Shown here: piece after piece, positions 56,957 through 64,000 of the stretch
Position numbering within the stretch: the stretch's first letter is position 1
Layout of the letters: every line of letters starts with the position of its first letter
DNA from: Paenibacillus pini JCM 16418
GTDB taxonomy: Bacteria > Bacillota > Bacilli > Paenibacillales > Paenibacillaceae
DNA length: 64,000 nt
Direction: 5' to 3'
NCBI RefSeq assembly: GCF_000576305.1
Contig: NZ_BAVZ01000005.1
Coordinates: 186,001-250,000, forward strand
Program-made: the position numbers and the translations under genes
Notes under the pieces: model-generated
Told to the model about the DNA's origin: nothing
Databases searched by the model: none
What the model saw: the letters and a program-made list of their open reading frames with translations, nothing else

Positions 56957-57394
56957 TTAGAACAAACAGACATAAGCCTCGGCTTCATGAACAATTTTAG
57001 AAACCTCTTCTGGCGGACCAAAGGACGTTTTTCTATCTTTAATGAGGTGAAGAGCATCATAAATAAGCTGAGCTTTGGGTAAGTGGGGAAGAGTCATAGA
57101 AGCAAGTACATCTGCTTGTAGTTCAGCCTCGCCTACATATTTACGGTGGAGAAATTTCTCATACCAAGAAGCCCAATAAACCCAATCTGCTGGGCGATTA
57201 GCCTCATTTAAGAAGACTTCACTCCACGTGGAACCGTTATTCGTCTTCATATACATGAGAACATGATAATGATCCTCATATACGCGATAGGAATTAGGCT
57301 GAGAGGGGTTCAAGTGAAGAATATACAACTCGATCCGGTGAATACATGTCAAACTTTCGGGTACTGGCTCTCGGCCTTTAGCGGACATGATCAT
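56957..57394 (-). CDS. Unknown 145-residue protein behind a c-di-AMP riboswitch
   Basis: This soluble protein has no signal peptide or clear membrane segment. Aromatic-rich central segments (ADWVYWASWYEKFLHRKYVGE in pieces) and HLNPSQPNSYRVYEDHYHVLMYM lie in the N-terminal half. The C-terminus is helical and ends YVCLF. No known family is recognised. The start (ATG 57394 after AAAGGAG) lies 21 bases after a ydaO-type riboswitch with no terminator between. This implies direct control by c-di-AMP and a likely link to potassium or osmotic balance or to the cell wall. The function is otherwise unknown. Confidence 0.72.
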   Translation of the reverse strand: MIMSAKGREPVPESLTCIHRIELYILHLNPSQPNSYRVYEDHYHVLMYMKTNNGSTWSEVFLNEANRPADWVYWASWYEKFLHRKYVGEAELQADVLASMTLPHLPKAQLIYDALHLIKDRKTSFGPPEEVSKIVHEAEAYVCLF

Positions 57395-57414
57395 TTTAAT
57401 GTTCTCCTTTGTTT

Positions 57415-57562
57415 GCTTACGAGGTTAGCTGTCGGATTCGGACTAGAGAGAAGCCCTACCCCAAACGGTTGTCCGTCTGGTGATTCACCCCGTGGTAAGT
57501 AAGAAACCGATTCGTTCTTTACCGATTGGTTCCCCCGTTTCCCTGTTCGGGAATTCAGCATA
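57415..57562 (-). promoter_or_regulatory. Cyclic di-AMP riboswitch (ydaO/yuaA class)
   Basis: On the minus strand the conserved blocks occur in order: CGGGGGAACCAA, GGGGTGAATC, then CCGAATCCGACAGCTAACCTCGTAAGC. These are the hallmark of the ydaO/yuaA class, which binds c-di-AMP and usually switches genes off. The AAAGGAG ribosome binding site of the 145-residue gene starts only a few bases after the aptamer, so translational control is plausible. Confidence 0.92.
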
Positions 57563-57850
57563 TCATTCATTTTTTAATAAACTGGGATCAATCATATAAG
57601 ACAGTTTACATTTTGTAAAATAGCTTATACATCGAGTTTTAGATGTTCCTCATCCATATATGTCAAGGGCAGTTCATTTTATCCATAAAATAAATGTTTA
57701 TATCTTATTTACTCTTATTTTCTCGATTCTTCTTATCTGTTATGGAAAAGGAGACATAAGCCTTATGGGCTCTTTTTGGCGTACATCCTTGTATTTTCAA
57801 AAACGAGTGAAATAGGGAGCGACAGAGAGTGAGGAGGAGAAAAGGTAAAA

Positions 57851-57864
57851 TGTAAGCGCTAATA
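57851..57864. promoter_or_regulatory. cre-like site
   Basis: TGTAAGCGCTAATA matches the catabolite-response consensus TGWAANCGNTNWCA except at one position. It lies between the divergent riboswitch leaders. A role for CcpA is speculative. Confidence 0.3.
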
Positions 57865-57972
57865 ACGCCTTAAATGTCCTTAAATCCGATATTATTCCAT
57901 TTCATGTCAGCTTTACAGTGTGCTCCGTGCAGGTGTATGATTCAAATCGTATTCAATACTGTTTCCATTTAC

Positions 57973-58172
57973 TGATCGCTGAATTTTCACTAGGAACGTG
58001 AAAATCGGGGGAACCAATCGTGTGCAAAGCATTGAACCGGTGTGAGAGTCGGGACGCTGCTATTGCCACAGGGGTGAATCTCAGACCGGGGCCATAAAAC
58101 CGCCGGCTGAGTAGAGCGACTCTCACCGCTCGAATCCGTCAGCTAACCTCGTAAGCGTAGATTGAGAGAGGA
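57973..58172 (+). promoter_or_regulatory. Cyclic di-AMP riboswitch, tandem copy 1
   Basis: ydaO-class blocks are CGGGGGAACCAATCG (about 58007), GGGGTGAATCTCAG, GCGACTCTCACCGC, then AATCCGTCAGCTAACCTCGTAAGCG. It is longer than copy 2 because of an extended stem between the second and third blocks. An intrinsic terminator follows about 30 bases later. It belongs to the leader of the kdp transcription unit. Confidence 0.95.
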
Positions 58173-58203
58173 ATGATGAAACTTGTGATCGAGTAACTTC
58201 GGG

Positions 58204-58236
58204 CCACAGGGGTTCAAATGACCTCTGTGGTTTTAT
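58204..58236 (+). terminator. Riboswitch-associated terminator 1
   Basis: CCACAGGGGT pairs with ACCTCTGTGG (one G-T pair), followed by TTTTAT. It sits between the tandem riboswitches and would stop transcription when c-di-AMP is bound to copy 1. Confidence 0.85.
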
Positions 58237-58274
58237 ATTGCCAAAAATGCTTAAAACTAATTTTTAGATGTCTA

Positions 58275-58433
58275 ATATCGCTTAATTCTGGCTTAATGCC
58301 AGGAGCGGGGGAACCAATCGCGGAACATTCGTATGAATGCCGCTGGGGTGAATCTTTTCAGCTAATAACTGGAAGGATGGGCGACTCTCACGCCCTAATC
58401 CGACAGCTAACCTCGTAAGCGTATAGGGAGAGG
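58275..58433 (+). promoter_or_regulatory. Cyclic di-AMP riboswitch, tandem copy 2
   Basis: ydaO-class blocks are GCGGGGGAACCAATCGCGG, GGGGTGAATC, GGGCGACTCTCACGCCC, then AATCCGACAGCTAACCTCGTAAGCG. It starts 39 bases after terminator 1 and is followed by its own terminator. Confidence 0.95.
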
Positions 58434-58484
58434 CAACATTTGTCGTGAGCCATATTGATGACGGCTAGTTTCGTCATGAATGAT

Positions 58485-58528
58485 AGAAGCCGCGGGAGAG
58501 GTCCTCTTTTCCTGCGGCTTCTTTGTGT
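58485..58528 (+). terminator. Riboswitch-associated terminator 2
   Basis: AGAAGCCGCGGGA pairs with TCCTGCGGCTTC (one G-T pair), followed by TTTGTG. It lies between riboswitch copy 2 and the first gene of the kdp unit; the T run is modest. Confidence 0.75.
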
Positions 58529-58569
58529 TCTCAATCATTGCCACTGGGAGATTAAGATGGAGGAACAAG

Positions 58570-58962
58570 ATGGAGCACGAAGTAATTATCGTTACTGCGC
58601 CAAATGAAGCGGGACGAAAATTCATCAAGCTATTAATGTATTTAAAACGGCCTTTTGCCGTGCTAACAAATAATGTTCAAGAAGAACGCGAATTGTTGAA
58701 GATGGGCGTGGAACGGGTTATTCGTCTGAACACGAATTATACGGATGAGTGGGTTGTTCCCGAACTTGAGGTCGGTAAAATATTTCTGTTTGAGAATAGT
58801 CTCAACTTAACCTGCCGCTACCTCCAAATTTGTCGTCCATGGACTTCTTATCCGGTGTACGTTATCTCCCAAAGAGGAAGTTCACCTGGCATTTACCGAG
58901 GCCTTGGAGCAAATCATATTATCTATACACTAAACGGCGAGGTCGGATTCTTGCTGAAATAG
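58570..58962 (+). CDS. Unknown 130-residue protein at head of kdp unit
   Basis: This protein begins MEHEVIIVTAPNEAGRKF and looks like a small Rossmann-type alpha/beta domain (AVLTNNVQEERELLKMGVERVIRLNT), reminiscent of TrkA_N/RCK nucleotide-binding domains but without a clear GxGxxG. The C-terminal part includes ICRPWTSYPVYVISQRGSS. GGAGG precedes ATG 58570. It lies between the tandem riboswitches and kdpF. Similarity to RCK domains suggests it might bind a nucleotide and modulate the potassium pump, which is speculation. Confidence 0.7.
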   Translation: MEHEVIIVTAPNEAGRKFIKLLMYLKRPFAVLTNNVQEERELLKMGVERVIRLNTNYTDEWVVPELEVGKIFLFENSLNLTCRYLQICRPWTSYPVYVISQRGSSPGIYRGLGANHIIYTLNGEVGFLLK

Positions 58963-58999
58963 CAAACTTACTTGTGCAAATAAAGGGGAGATTTGAACC

Positions 59000-59107
59000 A
59001 TGATGGATTTATTGATGATTGTGACACTTGCGGGTGCTTTCGGTGTCTTTCTATTATTCCTGATGTGGTGCGGCAATGTAGTGGATGGAGGAGGGGAAGA
59101 CAAGTGA
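59000..59107 (+). CDS. 35-residue membrane peptide upstream of kdpF
   Basis: A single-helix peptide reads MMDLLMIVTLAGAFGVFLLF followed by LMWCGNVVDGGGEDK. GGGGAG lies nine bases upstream. Its TGA overlaps the GTG of kdpF (GTGA), implying coupled translation. Small one-helix reading frames before kdpF occur in several Kdp operons. Function is unknown. Confidence 0.65.
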   Translation: MMDLLMIVTLAGAFGVFLLFLMWCGNVVDGGGEDK

Positions 59108-59181
59108 TCGTAGTTTCGATACTCCTACTGCTGGTATTTGTCTACTTGATTTATGCTCTAATTCATCCGGAGAAATTCTAG
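59104..59181 (+). CDS. kdpF: Potassium-transporting ATPase subunit KdpF
   Basis: A 25-residue hydrophobic peptide (MIVVSILLLLVFVYLIYALI then HPEKF) fits KdpF, which stabilises the KdpFABC complex. The GTG start overlaps the stop of the preceding small gene, and kdpA follows after 42 bases. Confidence 0.85.
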   Translation: MIVVSILLLLVFVYLIYALIHPEKF

Positions 59182-59223
59182 AAATCTAAATATAGAACTC
59201 ACTCTTTAGAGGAGGAAGCGAAA

Positions 59224-60903
59224 TTGGAAATCCTGCAAATGATTATTGTTATTGCTGTGCTTCTACTACTCGTTAAGCCAGTAGGTACGTATTTATTCCA
59301 TATATTCTCGAATGAACCTAACCGAACGGACCGGGTATTTGGAAAAATAGAAAATGTGTTTTATAAAATCATAGGTCTTAAAAATCGCTCCAGCATGGGC
59401 TGGAAAAAATATGTATTTAGCATGATCATCACCAACATTGTTTTGGTAGCAGTCAGCTATATCATATTAAGACTGATGGGCGGACTTCCAGGGAATCCAA
59501 ATAAAATTGGCAACATGGAAGCAACCTTATCATTTAACACCGTTATCAGTTTCATGACGAATACTAACCTCCAGCATTACAGCGGAGAGAGCGGGATGTC
59601 CTATTTCGGACAAATGGCCGTCATTACGATGATGATGTTTACCTCCGCCGCTTCTGGACTTGTGGTCGCCATTGCCTTTATCCGCGGGATTACACGTAGA
59701 GGTGAGGGTCTAGGTAACTTCTTCGAAGATTTCATTAAAGCTCATGTTCGTCTATATTTACCTATCGCTGTTCTGGTTACCTTAGTATTGGTTGGTCTTC
59801 AAGTGCCACAGACCCTTTCACCTACAGCTGTTGTTCATTCTTTGAGTGGAGTGGAGCAGCAGATTCCAATGGGGCCTATCGCTTCATTAGAATCGATTAA
59901 ACACTTAGGTACTAATGGTGGTGGATTCTTTGGGGTCAACTCAGCGCATCCATTCGAGAACCCAAGACCGATTACGAACGTTATTGAAATTCTAAGCATG
60001 TGGACGATATCCGCTGCATTGCCTTACACTTTTGGATTATTTGCTCGTAATAAGAAGCAAGGCTGGATTATTTTTACGGCGATGATGACTCTATTTATTG
60101 CTTTCTTATGCTTAACTTATTTCTCAGAGAAAGCGGGAAATCCAGTTATTAATCAACTGGGTATGGACAGCTCAATTGGAAGCATGGAAGGTAAAGAGGT
60201 GCGGTTTGGGGTAGCACAGTCTGCGCTATTTACGACGGTAACCACGGCGGCAACCACCGGTTCTGTTGATAATATGCATGATACGCTGACGCCACTTGGT
60301 GGTTTAGCTCCACTTGCTGAAATGATGCTTAACGTCGTATTCGGTGGTAAGGGTGTGGGCTTCGTCAACATGATGATGTACGCCATTCTCGGTGTGTTTA
60401 TATGTGGACTGATGGTTGGTCGTACACCAGAATTTCTAGGCCGGAAAATTGAAGGCAGAGAGATGAAGCTTATTGCGATAGCAATCCTTGCTCATCCATT
60501 CATTATCTTGGTGCCAACGGCAATTTCGTTTATGACGCATCTCGGAACGGATGCCTTAACTAATCCTACGTATCACGGCCTGAGTCAGTCGCTCTATGAG
60601 TATACCTCATCGGCAGCTAATAATGGATCTGGTTTCGAGGGATTGGCCGACAATACAACGTTCTGGAACGTCTCGACCGGACTTGTTATGCTGTTCGGAC
60701 GCTATATTTCCATTATAGCGCTAATGGGTGTTGCTGGATCGCTAGCCAGTAAGAAGCTGGTTCCTGAAACGATTGGTACATTCCGTACAGATAATAAACT
60801 ATTTGCGGGTATTTTGATCGGAACGGTTCTCCTGATTGGAGCCCTGACGTTCTTGCCTGTTATCGTATTGGGCCCGGTAGCGGAATTTTTGACACTTAAA
60901 TAA
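59224..60903 (+). CDS. kdpA: Potassium-transporting ATPase channel subunit KdpA
   Basis: This 559-residue membrane protein with about ten helices forms the potassium-selective channel of KdpFABC, related to the Trk superfamily. Selectivity-filter-like segments are TNTNLQHYSGESG, LGTNGGGFFGVNSAHPFENP and TTAATTGSVDNMHD. It starts at a TTG after GAGGAGG. Length is normal for the family. Confidence 0.97.
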   Translation: MEILQMIIVIAVLLLLVKPVGTYLFHIFSNEPNRTDRVFGKIENVFYKIIGLKNRSSMGWKKYVFSMIITNIVLVAVSYIILRLMGGLPGNPNKIGNMEATLSFNTVISFMTNTNLQHYSGESGMSYFGQMAVITMMMFTSAASGLVVAIAFIRGITRRGEGLGNFFEDFIKAHVRLYLPIAVLVTLVLVGLQVPQTLSPTAVVHSLSGVEQQIPMGPIASLESIKHLGTNGGGFFGVNSAHPFENPRPITNVIEILSMWTISAALPYTFGLFARNKKQGWIIFTAMMTLFIAFLCLTYFSEKAGNPVINQLGMDSSIGSMEGKEVRFGVAQSALFTTVTTAATTGSVDNMHDTLTPLGGLAPLAEMMLNVVFGGKGVGFVNMMMYAILGVFICGLMVGRTPEFLGRKIEGREMKLIAIAILAHPFIILVPTAISFMTHLGTDALTNPTYHGLSQSLYEYTSSAANNGSGFEGLADNTTFWNVSTGLVMLFGRYISIIALMGVAGSLASKKLVPETIGTFRTDNKLFAGILIGTVLLIGALTFLPVIVLGPVAEFLTLK

Positions 60904-60921
60904 AGAAGGGAAAGCAAATTT

Positions 60922-62952
60922 ATGAGCGAACAACGTAAGAGTATGCTCACTGGCAATATCGTGAAGCATGCGATTAAAGATAGCTTTATTAAACTAAATC
61001 CGATGGTCATGATGAAAAATCCGGTCATGTTCATAGTCGAACTAGGAACCTTCGTCGTATTTCTAATGGTGCTATTCCCTTCTTACTTTAACATTAGTGG
61101 TCGATTAGGCTTTAACCTCTGTGTATTCCTAATCCTGCTGTTTACGGTGCTCTTCGCAAATTTTGCGGAGGCACTGGCAGAAGGACGCGGCAAAGCTCAA
61201 GCTGACTCACTTAAGAAGAGTAAGAAAGAGACGACTGCTAACAAGCTAGTTGGCACAGAAATCAAAGTCGTAAGCTCCACAGAACTTCGTAAGGGCGATA
61301 TCGTCATGGTATCGCAGGGCGAAATGATTCCCGGTGACGGTGAAGTCGTAGAAGGGCTTGCTTCTGTTGACGAGTCAGCGATTACAGGTGAATCGGCACC
61401 GGTTATTAAAGAAGCTGGCGGCGACTTTAGTTCTGTTACAGGGGGTACGCGTGTCGTTAGTGACCAGATTAAAATGGTCATTACAAGCGATCCAGGAGAA
61501 TCTTTTATCGACCGCATGATTTCTCTAGTTGAAGGTGCGCAGCGTCAAAAAACGCCTAATGAAATTGCGCTGAACACGCTTCTAACGACACTAACGCTAA
61601 TATTCTTGATCGTGGTCGTTACACTGGCTCCAATTGCTAAGTATTTGGGTGTCGAATTGGATATACCTGTGCTGATTTCCTTGCTTGTATGTCTGATTCC
61701 TACAACCATTGGTGGCCTACTATCTGCCATTGGTATTGCGGGGATGGACCGAGTGACCCAGTTTAACGTGCTGGCGATGTCAGGTAAAGCAGTTGAAGCT
61801 TCAGGTGATATCAACACGATGATTCTGGATAAAACCGGTACGATTACATTCGGTAACCGGATGGCAAGTCAATTTATTCCCGTGGGAAATGAAACACTTG
61901 CGGACACCTCTTACTGGGCTGCTGTAAGTTCCCTTAAGGATGAGACTCCGGAAGGACGCTCCGTCTTAGAACTGATGAAGAAACAGTCTTTAGGATACGA
62001 AACGAGCATTGCAGAAGGTGGAGAATTCATCGAATTTAAAGCAGAAACTCGCATGAGTGGTATTGATTTACAAGATGGACGCCTTGTGCGTAAAGGTGCT
62101 GTGGATGCTGTTCGCCAATGGGTTCTTGGTAAAGGCGGTACGGTGCCGGCAAATCTTGAAATAGAATCCAATAAAATAGCCTCCGAAGGCGGTACACCGC
62201 TGGCAGTCGCTGTGGATAACCGAATCTTTGGATTAATTCATTTAAAAGACACCGTTAAGCCGGGGATGAAAGAACGTTTCGAACAGCTTCGTCAAATGGG
62301 TATTAAGACGATTATGTGTACAGGAGATAACCCACTTACGGCTGCAACCATTGCACGTGAAGCGGGCGTTGATGATTTCATTGCAGAGAGTAAGCCTGAA
62401 GATAAAATAGCCGTTATCCGTCGTGAACAAGCCGAAGGTAAACTGGTTGCAATGACTGGAGACGGTACGAATGATGCTCCTGCTCTAGCTCAAGCAGATG
62501 TGGGTCTGGCTATGAACAGTGGTACTATAGCGGCGAAGGAAGCCGCAAACATGGTCGATCTAGATTCAGATCCTTCGAAGATCATTGAAGTGGTAGCCAT
62601 TGGTAAGCAGCTTCTGATGACTCGCGGTGCACTAACCACATTCAGTATTGCAAATGACGTAGCTAAGTATTTTGCGATTATACCGGCCATGTTCATGGTT
62701 GCCATTCCTGAAATGAATGTCCTAAACATCATGTCACTAGGATCACCGTTGTCCGCCATTTTGAGTGCACTAATTTTTAACGCTGTGATTATCCCGCTGC
62801 TTATTCCGCTGGCTATGAAGGGTGTTAAATACAAACCGATGAGTTCGGCTCGGCTACTTAGTCGTAACTTGTTAATTTATGGTCTCGGCGGTGTCATTGC
62901 ACCTTTCATTGGTATTAAGTTAATCGATCTTATCGTTCATATTTGGATTTAA
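60922..62952 (+). CDS. kdpB: Potassium-transporting P-type ATPase KdpB
   Basis: This 676-residue P-type ATPase has the dephosphorylation TGES motif near residue 154, the phosphorylated aspartate in [12 protein letters not shown] near residue 302, and [17 protein letters not shown] near residue 520. It supplies energy for high-affinity potassium uptake through KdpA. A ribosome binding site GAAGGGAAAG precedes it. Confidence 0.97.
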   Translation: MSEQRKSMLTGNIVKHAIKDSFIKLNPMVMMKNPVMFIVELGTFVVFLMVLFPSYFNISGRLGFNLCVFLILLFTVLFANFAEALAEGRGKAQADSLKKSKKETTANKLVGTEIKVVSSTELRKGDIVMVSQGEMIPGDGEVVEGLASVDESAITGESAPVIKEAGGDFSSVTGGTRVVSDQIKMVITSDPGESFIDRMISLVEGAQRQKTPNEIALNTLLTTLTLIFLIVVVTLAPIAKYLGVELDIPVLISLLVCLIPTTIGGLLSAIGIAGMDRVTQFNVLAMSGKAVEASGDINTMILDKTGTITFGNRMASQFIPVGNETLADTSYWAAVSSLKDETPEGRSVLELMKKQSLGYETSIAEGGEFIEFKAETRMSGIDLQDGRLVRKGAVDAVRQWVLGKGGTVPANLEIESNKIASEGGTPLAVAVDNRIFGLIHLKDTVKPGMKERFEQLRQMGIKTIMCTGDNPLTAATIAREAGVDDFIAESKPEDKIAVIRREQAEGKLVAMTGDGTNDAPALAQADVGLAMNSGTIAAKEAANMVDLDSDPSKIIEVVAIGKQLLMTRGALTTFSIANDVAKYFAIIPAMFMVAIPEMNVLNIMSLGSPLSAILSALIFNAVIIPLLIPLAMKGVKYKPMSSARLLSRNLLIYGLGGVIAPFIGIKLIDLIVHIWI

Positions 62953-63041
62953 ATTTAGCTGAAATGATAAAGAGAAAATAGAGATATGAAATAGAGATTA
63001 TAGAGATATGAAATAGAGATGATGAAAAAGGATGAGATACA

Positions 63042-63647
63042 ATGAAAACATCGGTGGTATCGAATGAACAATCGAATGGTTCCATATGGGCAGTAGCCTT
63101 GCGCTCAAGCCTGCTGCTTATCGTGGTATGCGGTATCGTATACCCGCTTGTAAGTACTGGATTAGCCCAGCTAATCTTTCCAAGCCAAGCCAATGGGAGT
63201 ATGGTCAAGGATAGCTCCGGTAACGTAGTAGGCTCAGAGCTCATCGGACAATCTTTTAAGGACCCTTCTTTCTTTCAAGGCCGTGTATCGAGCATTGATA
63301 ATGATGCTGCTGGGTCAGGTTCAAATAACTATGCACCATCGAACCCGGAACTACTCAAGCGCGTACAAGAATCTGTAGCACAATGGAAAAAGGAGAATCC
63401 AGAAGTACCCTTTAGTCAGGTTCCAGTAGATTTGATTACCAACTCAGGATCTGGTTTAGATCCTCATATTTCACCAGCGTCTGCGCTTGCACAGGTATCG
63501 CGTATCAGCGCGTTACGTACCATTTCCCAAGATCAGTTGAAAGCACTAGTAACAAAATATACGGAAGGCCGTGACTTAGGTGTATTTGGTGAAGAGAGAG
63601 TTAATGTGCTTAAACTAAACCTTGCTCTGACGGAGCTGAGTAAATAA
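63042..63647 (+). CDS. kdpC: Potassium-transporting ATPase subunit KdpC
   Basis: This 201-residue subunit has one N-terminal membrane helix and the conserved blocks GSELIGQSF, GSGLDPHISPASALAQV and GVNVLKLN-like VNVLKLNLAL. It stabilises ATP binding by KdpB. A 21-base direct repeat precedes it. It ends the operon; no kdpDE genes follow. Confidence 0.95.
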   Translation: MKTSVVSNEQSNGSIWAVALRSSLLLIVVCGIVYPLVSTGLAQLIFPSQANGSMVKDSSGNVVGSELIGQSFKDPSFFQGRVSSIDNDAAGSGSNNYAPSNPELLKRVQESVAQWKKENPEVPFSQVPVDLITNSGSGLDPHISPASALAQVSRISALRTISQDQLKALVTKYTEGRDLGVFGEERVNVLKLNLALTELSK

Positions 63648-63661
63648 GATCGACTAATGTT

Positions 63662-63706
63662 AAAAAGCCTTGAAACTCATGAACATGATGAGTTTCAAGG
63701 CTTTTC
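63662..63706. terminator. Terminator between kdpC and mntH-like gene
   Basis: AAAAGCCTTGAAACTCAT pairs with ATGAGTTTCAAGGCTTTT around a short loop; A and T runs allow it to work on both strands. Confidence 0.9.
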
Positions 63707-63739
63707 TATTTATACGGGATGATGATTCAACGTTAACGC

Positions 63740-64000
63740 CTAAGCTCTGATCGTCTGAATAATCAGGAATACATTTAGAATAACGATGACGACAGTCACG
63801 AACCAAGCAAGTATTTTGACCCATAATGGATTTACGAATTTCCCCATAATTTTCTTATCACTTGTGAACTTAACGAGAGGGATCACAGCAAATGGAAGCT
63901 GTAAGGAAAGAATAACTTGGCTGAAAATAAGCAATTTCTCCGTACCGCTCTCTCCAGCAATTGCTGTTACAATGACGGCTGGAATAATCGCAATTAGACG
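63740..64000 (-). CDS. mntH: NRAMP-family divalent metal transporter, C-terminal part
   Basis: The gene enters the window from the right edge. It encodes IIPAVIVTAIAGESGTEKLLIFSQVILSLQLPFAVIPLV in pieces, then FTSDKKIMGKF, which match the C-terminal helices of MntH-type manganese/proton symporters. The C-terminus is complete, ending TIRA. The 5' part lies outside the window. Confidence 0.85.
   Translation of the reverse strand, partial: RLIAIIPAVIVTAIAGESGTEKLLIFSQVILSLQLPFAVIPLVKFTSDKKIMGKFVNPLWVKILAWFVTVVIVILNVFLIIQTIRA

Noticed and set aside
58993-59181. 62-residue reading frame over the kdpF region
   Set aside because: It reads out of frame through the 35-residue peptide and only its last 25 residues are KdpF. 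The two short overlapping frames each have better start signals.

Overview
The window looks like chromosomal DNA from a spore-forming, low-to-mid-GC Firmicute, most likely a Paenibacillus. This is inferred from the spore gene cmpA, the sporulation-type diadenylate cyclase cdaS, strong AGGAGG-type ribosome binding sites, and the conserved order ydcC-like lipoprotein, alr, ndoAI, ndoA, tex, cmpA, SprT-family gene, then a tRNA cluster. No rRNA, phage, transposase or CRISPR array was found.

Layout. 0-3.2 kb: a family 61 glycosyltransferase, nagA and a frameshifted DeoR-type regulator. 3.3-11.5 kb: an AT-rich polymorphic-toxin locus with two secreted companion proteins, a 1,724-residue Rhs/WapA-like protein with a variable C-terminal toxin, and a small putative immunity gene. 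12-18.3 kb: an ABC ATPase pseudogene, a frameshifted serine hydrolase, an FMN reductase, cdaS, a secreted protein, and a UbiA prenyltransferase beside a DUF6081-like protein. 18.4-22.3 kb: the opuA glycine betaine importer, divergent from a GbsR-type regulator. 22.3-25.7 kb: a two-component system with a BcrA-like ABC exporter. 25.7-30.2 kb: TetR/DUF4188, YkoP/polysaccharide deacetylase, an acyltransferase and a Rieske protein. 30.3-39.6 kb: decayed gene fragments, then a visibly GC-richer island with two sulfatases, a sulfonate/taurine-type ABC importer, a two-component system and an AraC regulator.

39.9-47.7 kb is the housekeeping block named above, ending in five tRNAs (Asn, Ser, Glu, Lys, Leu). 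47.8-56.1 kb is accessory: a GH18/acyltransferase/family 2 glycosyltransferase exopolysaccharide module, DUF2804, a frameshifted MFS transporter with MarR, a PAS protein and an XRE regulator. A second tRNA-Leu(GAG) closes this segment, so full-length copies of one tRNA gene bracket 8.5 kb. 56.3-64 kb: glutathione peroxidase, then three ydaO-type cyclic di-AMP riboswitches within about 1 kb. One, on the minus strand, precedes an unknown 145-residue protein. Two sit in tandem, each followed by a terminator, ahead of an unknown 130-residue protein, a 35-residue membrane peptide and kdpFABC. The 3' part of an NRAMP transporter gene closes the window.

The genes share an osmotic and potassium theme: c-di-AMP synthesis (cdaS), c-di-AMP-sensing leaders over kdp, and the OpuA importer. 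Five coding regions are each broken by one missing base that is best explained as a G lost from a short G run. This suggests either consensus sequencing errors or unusual decay, so these genes may be intact in the organism.
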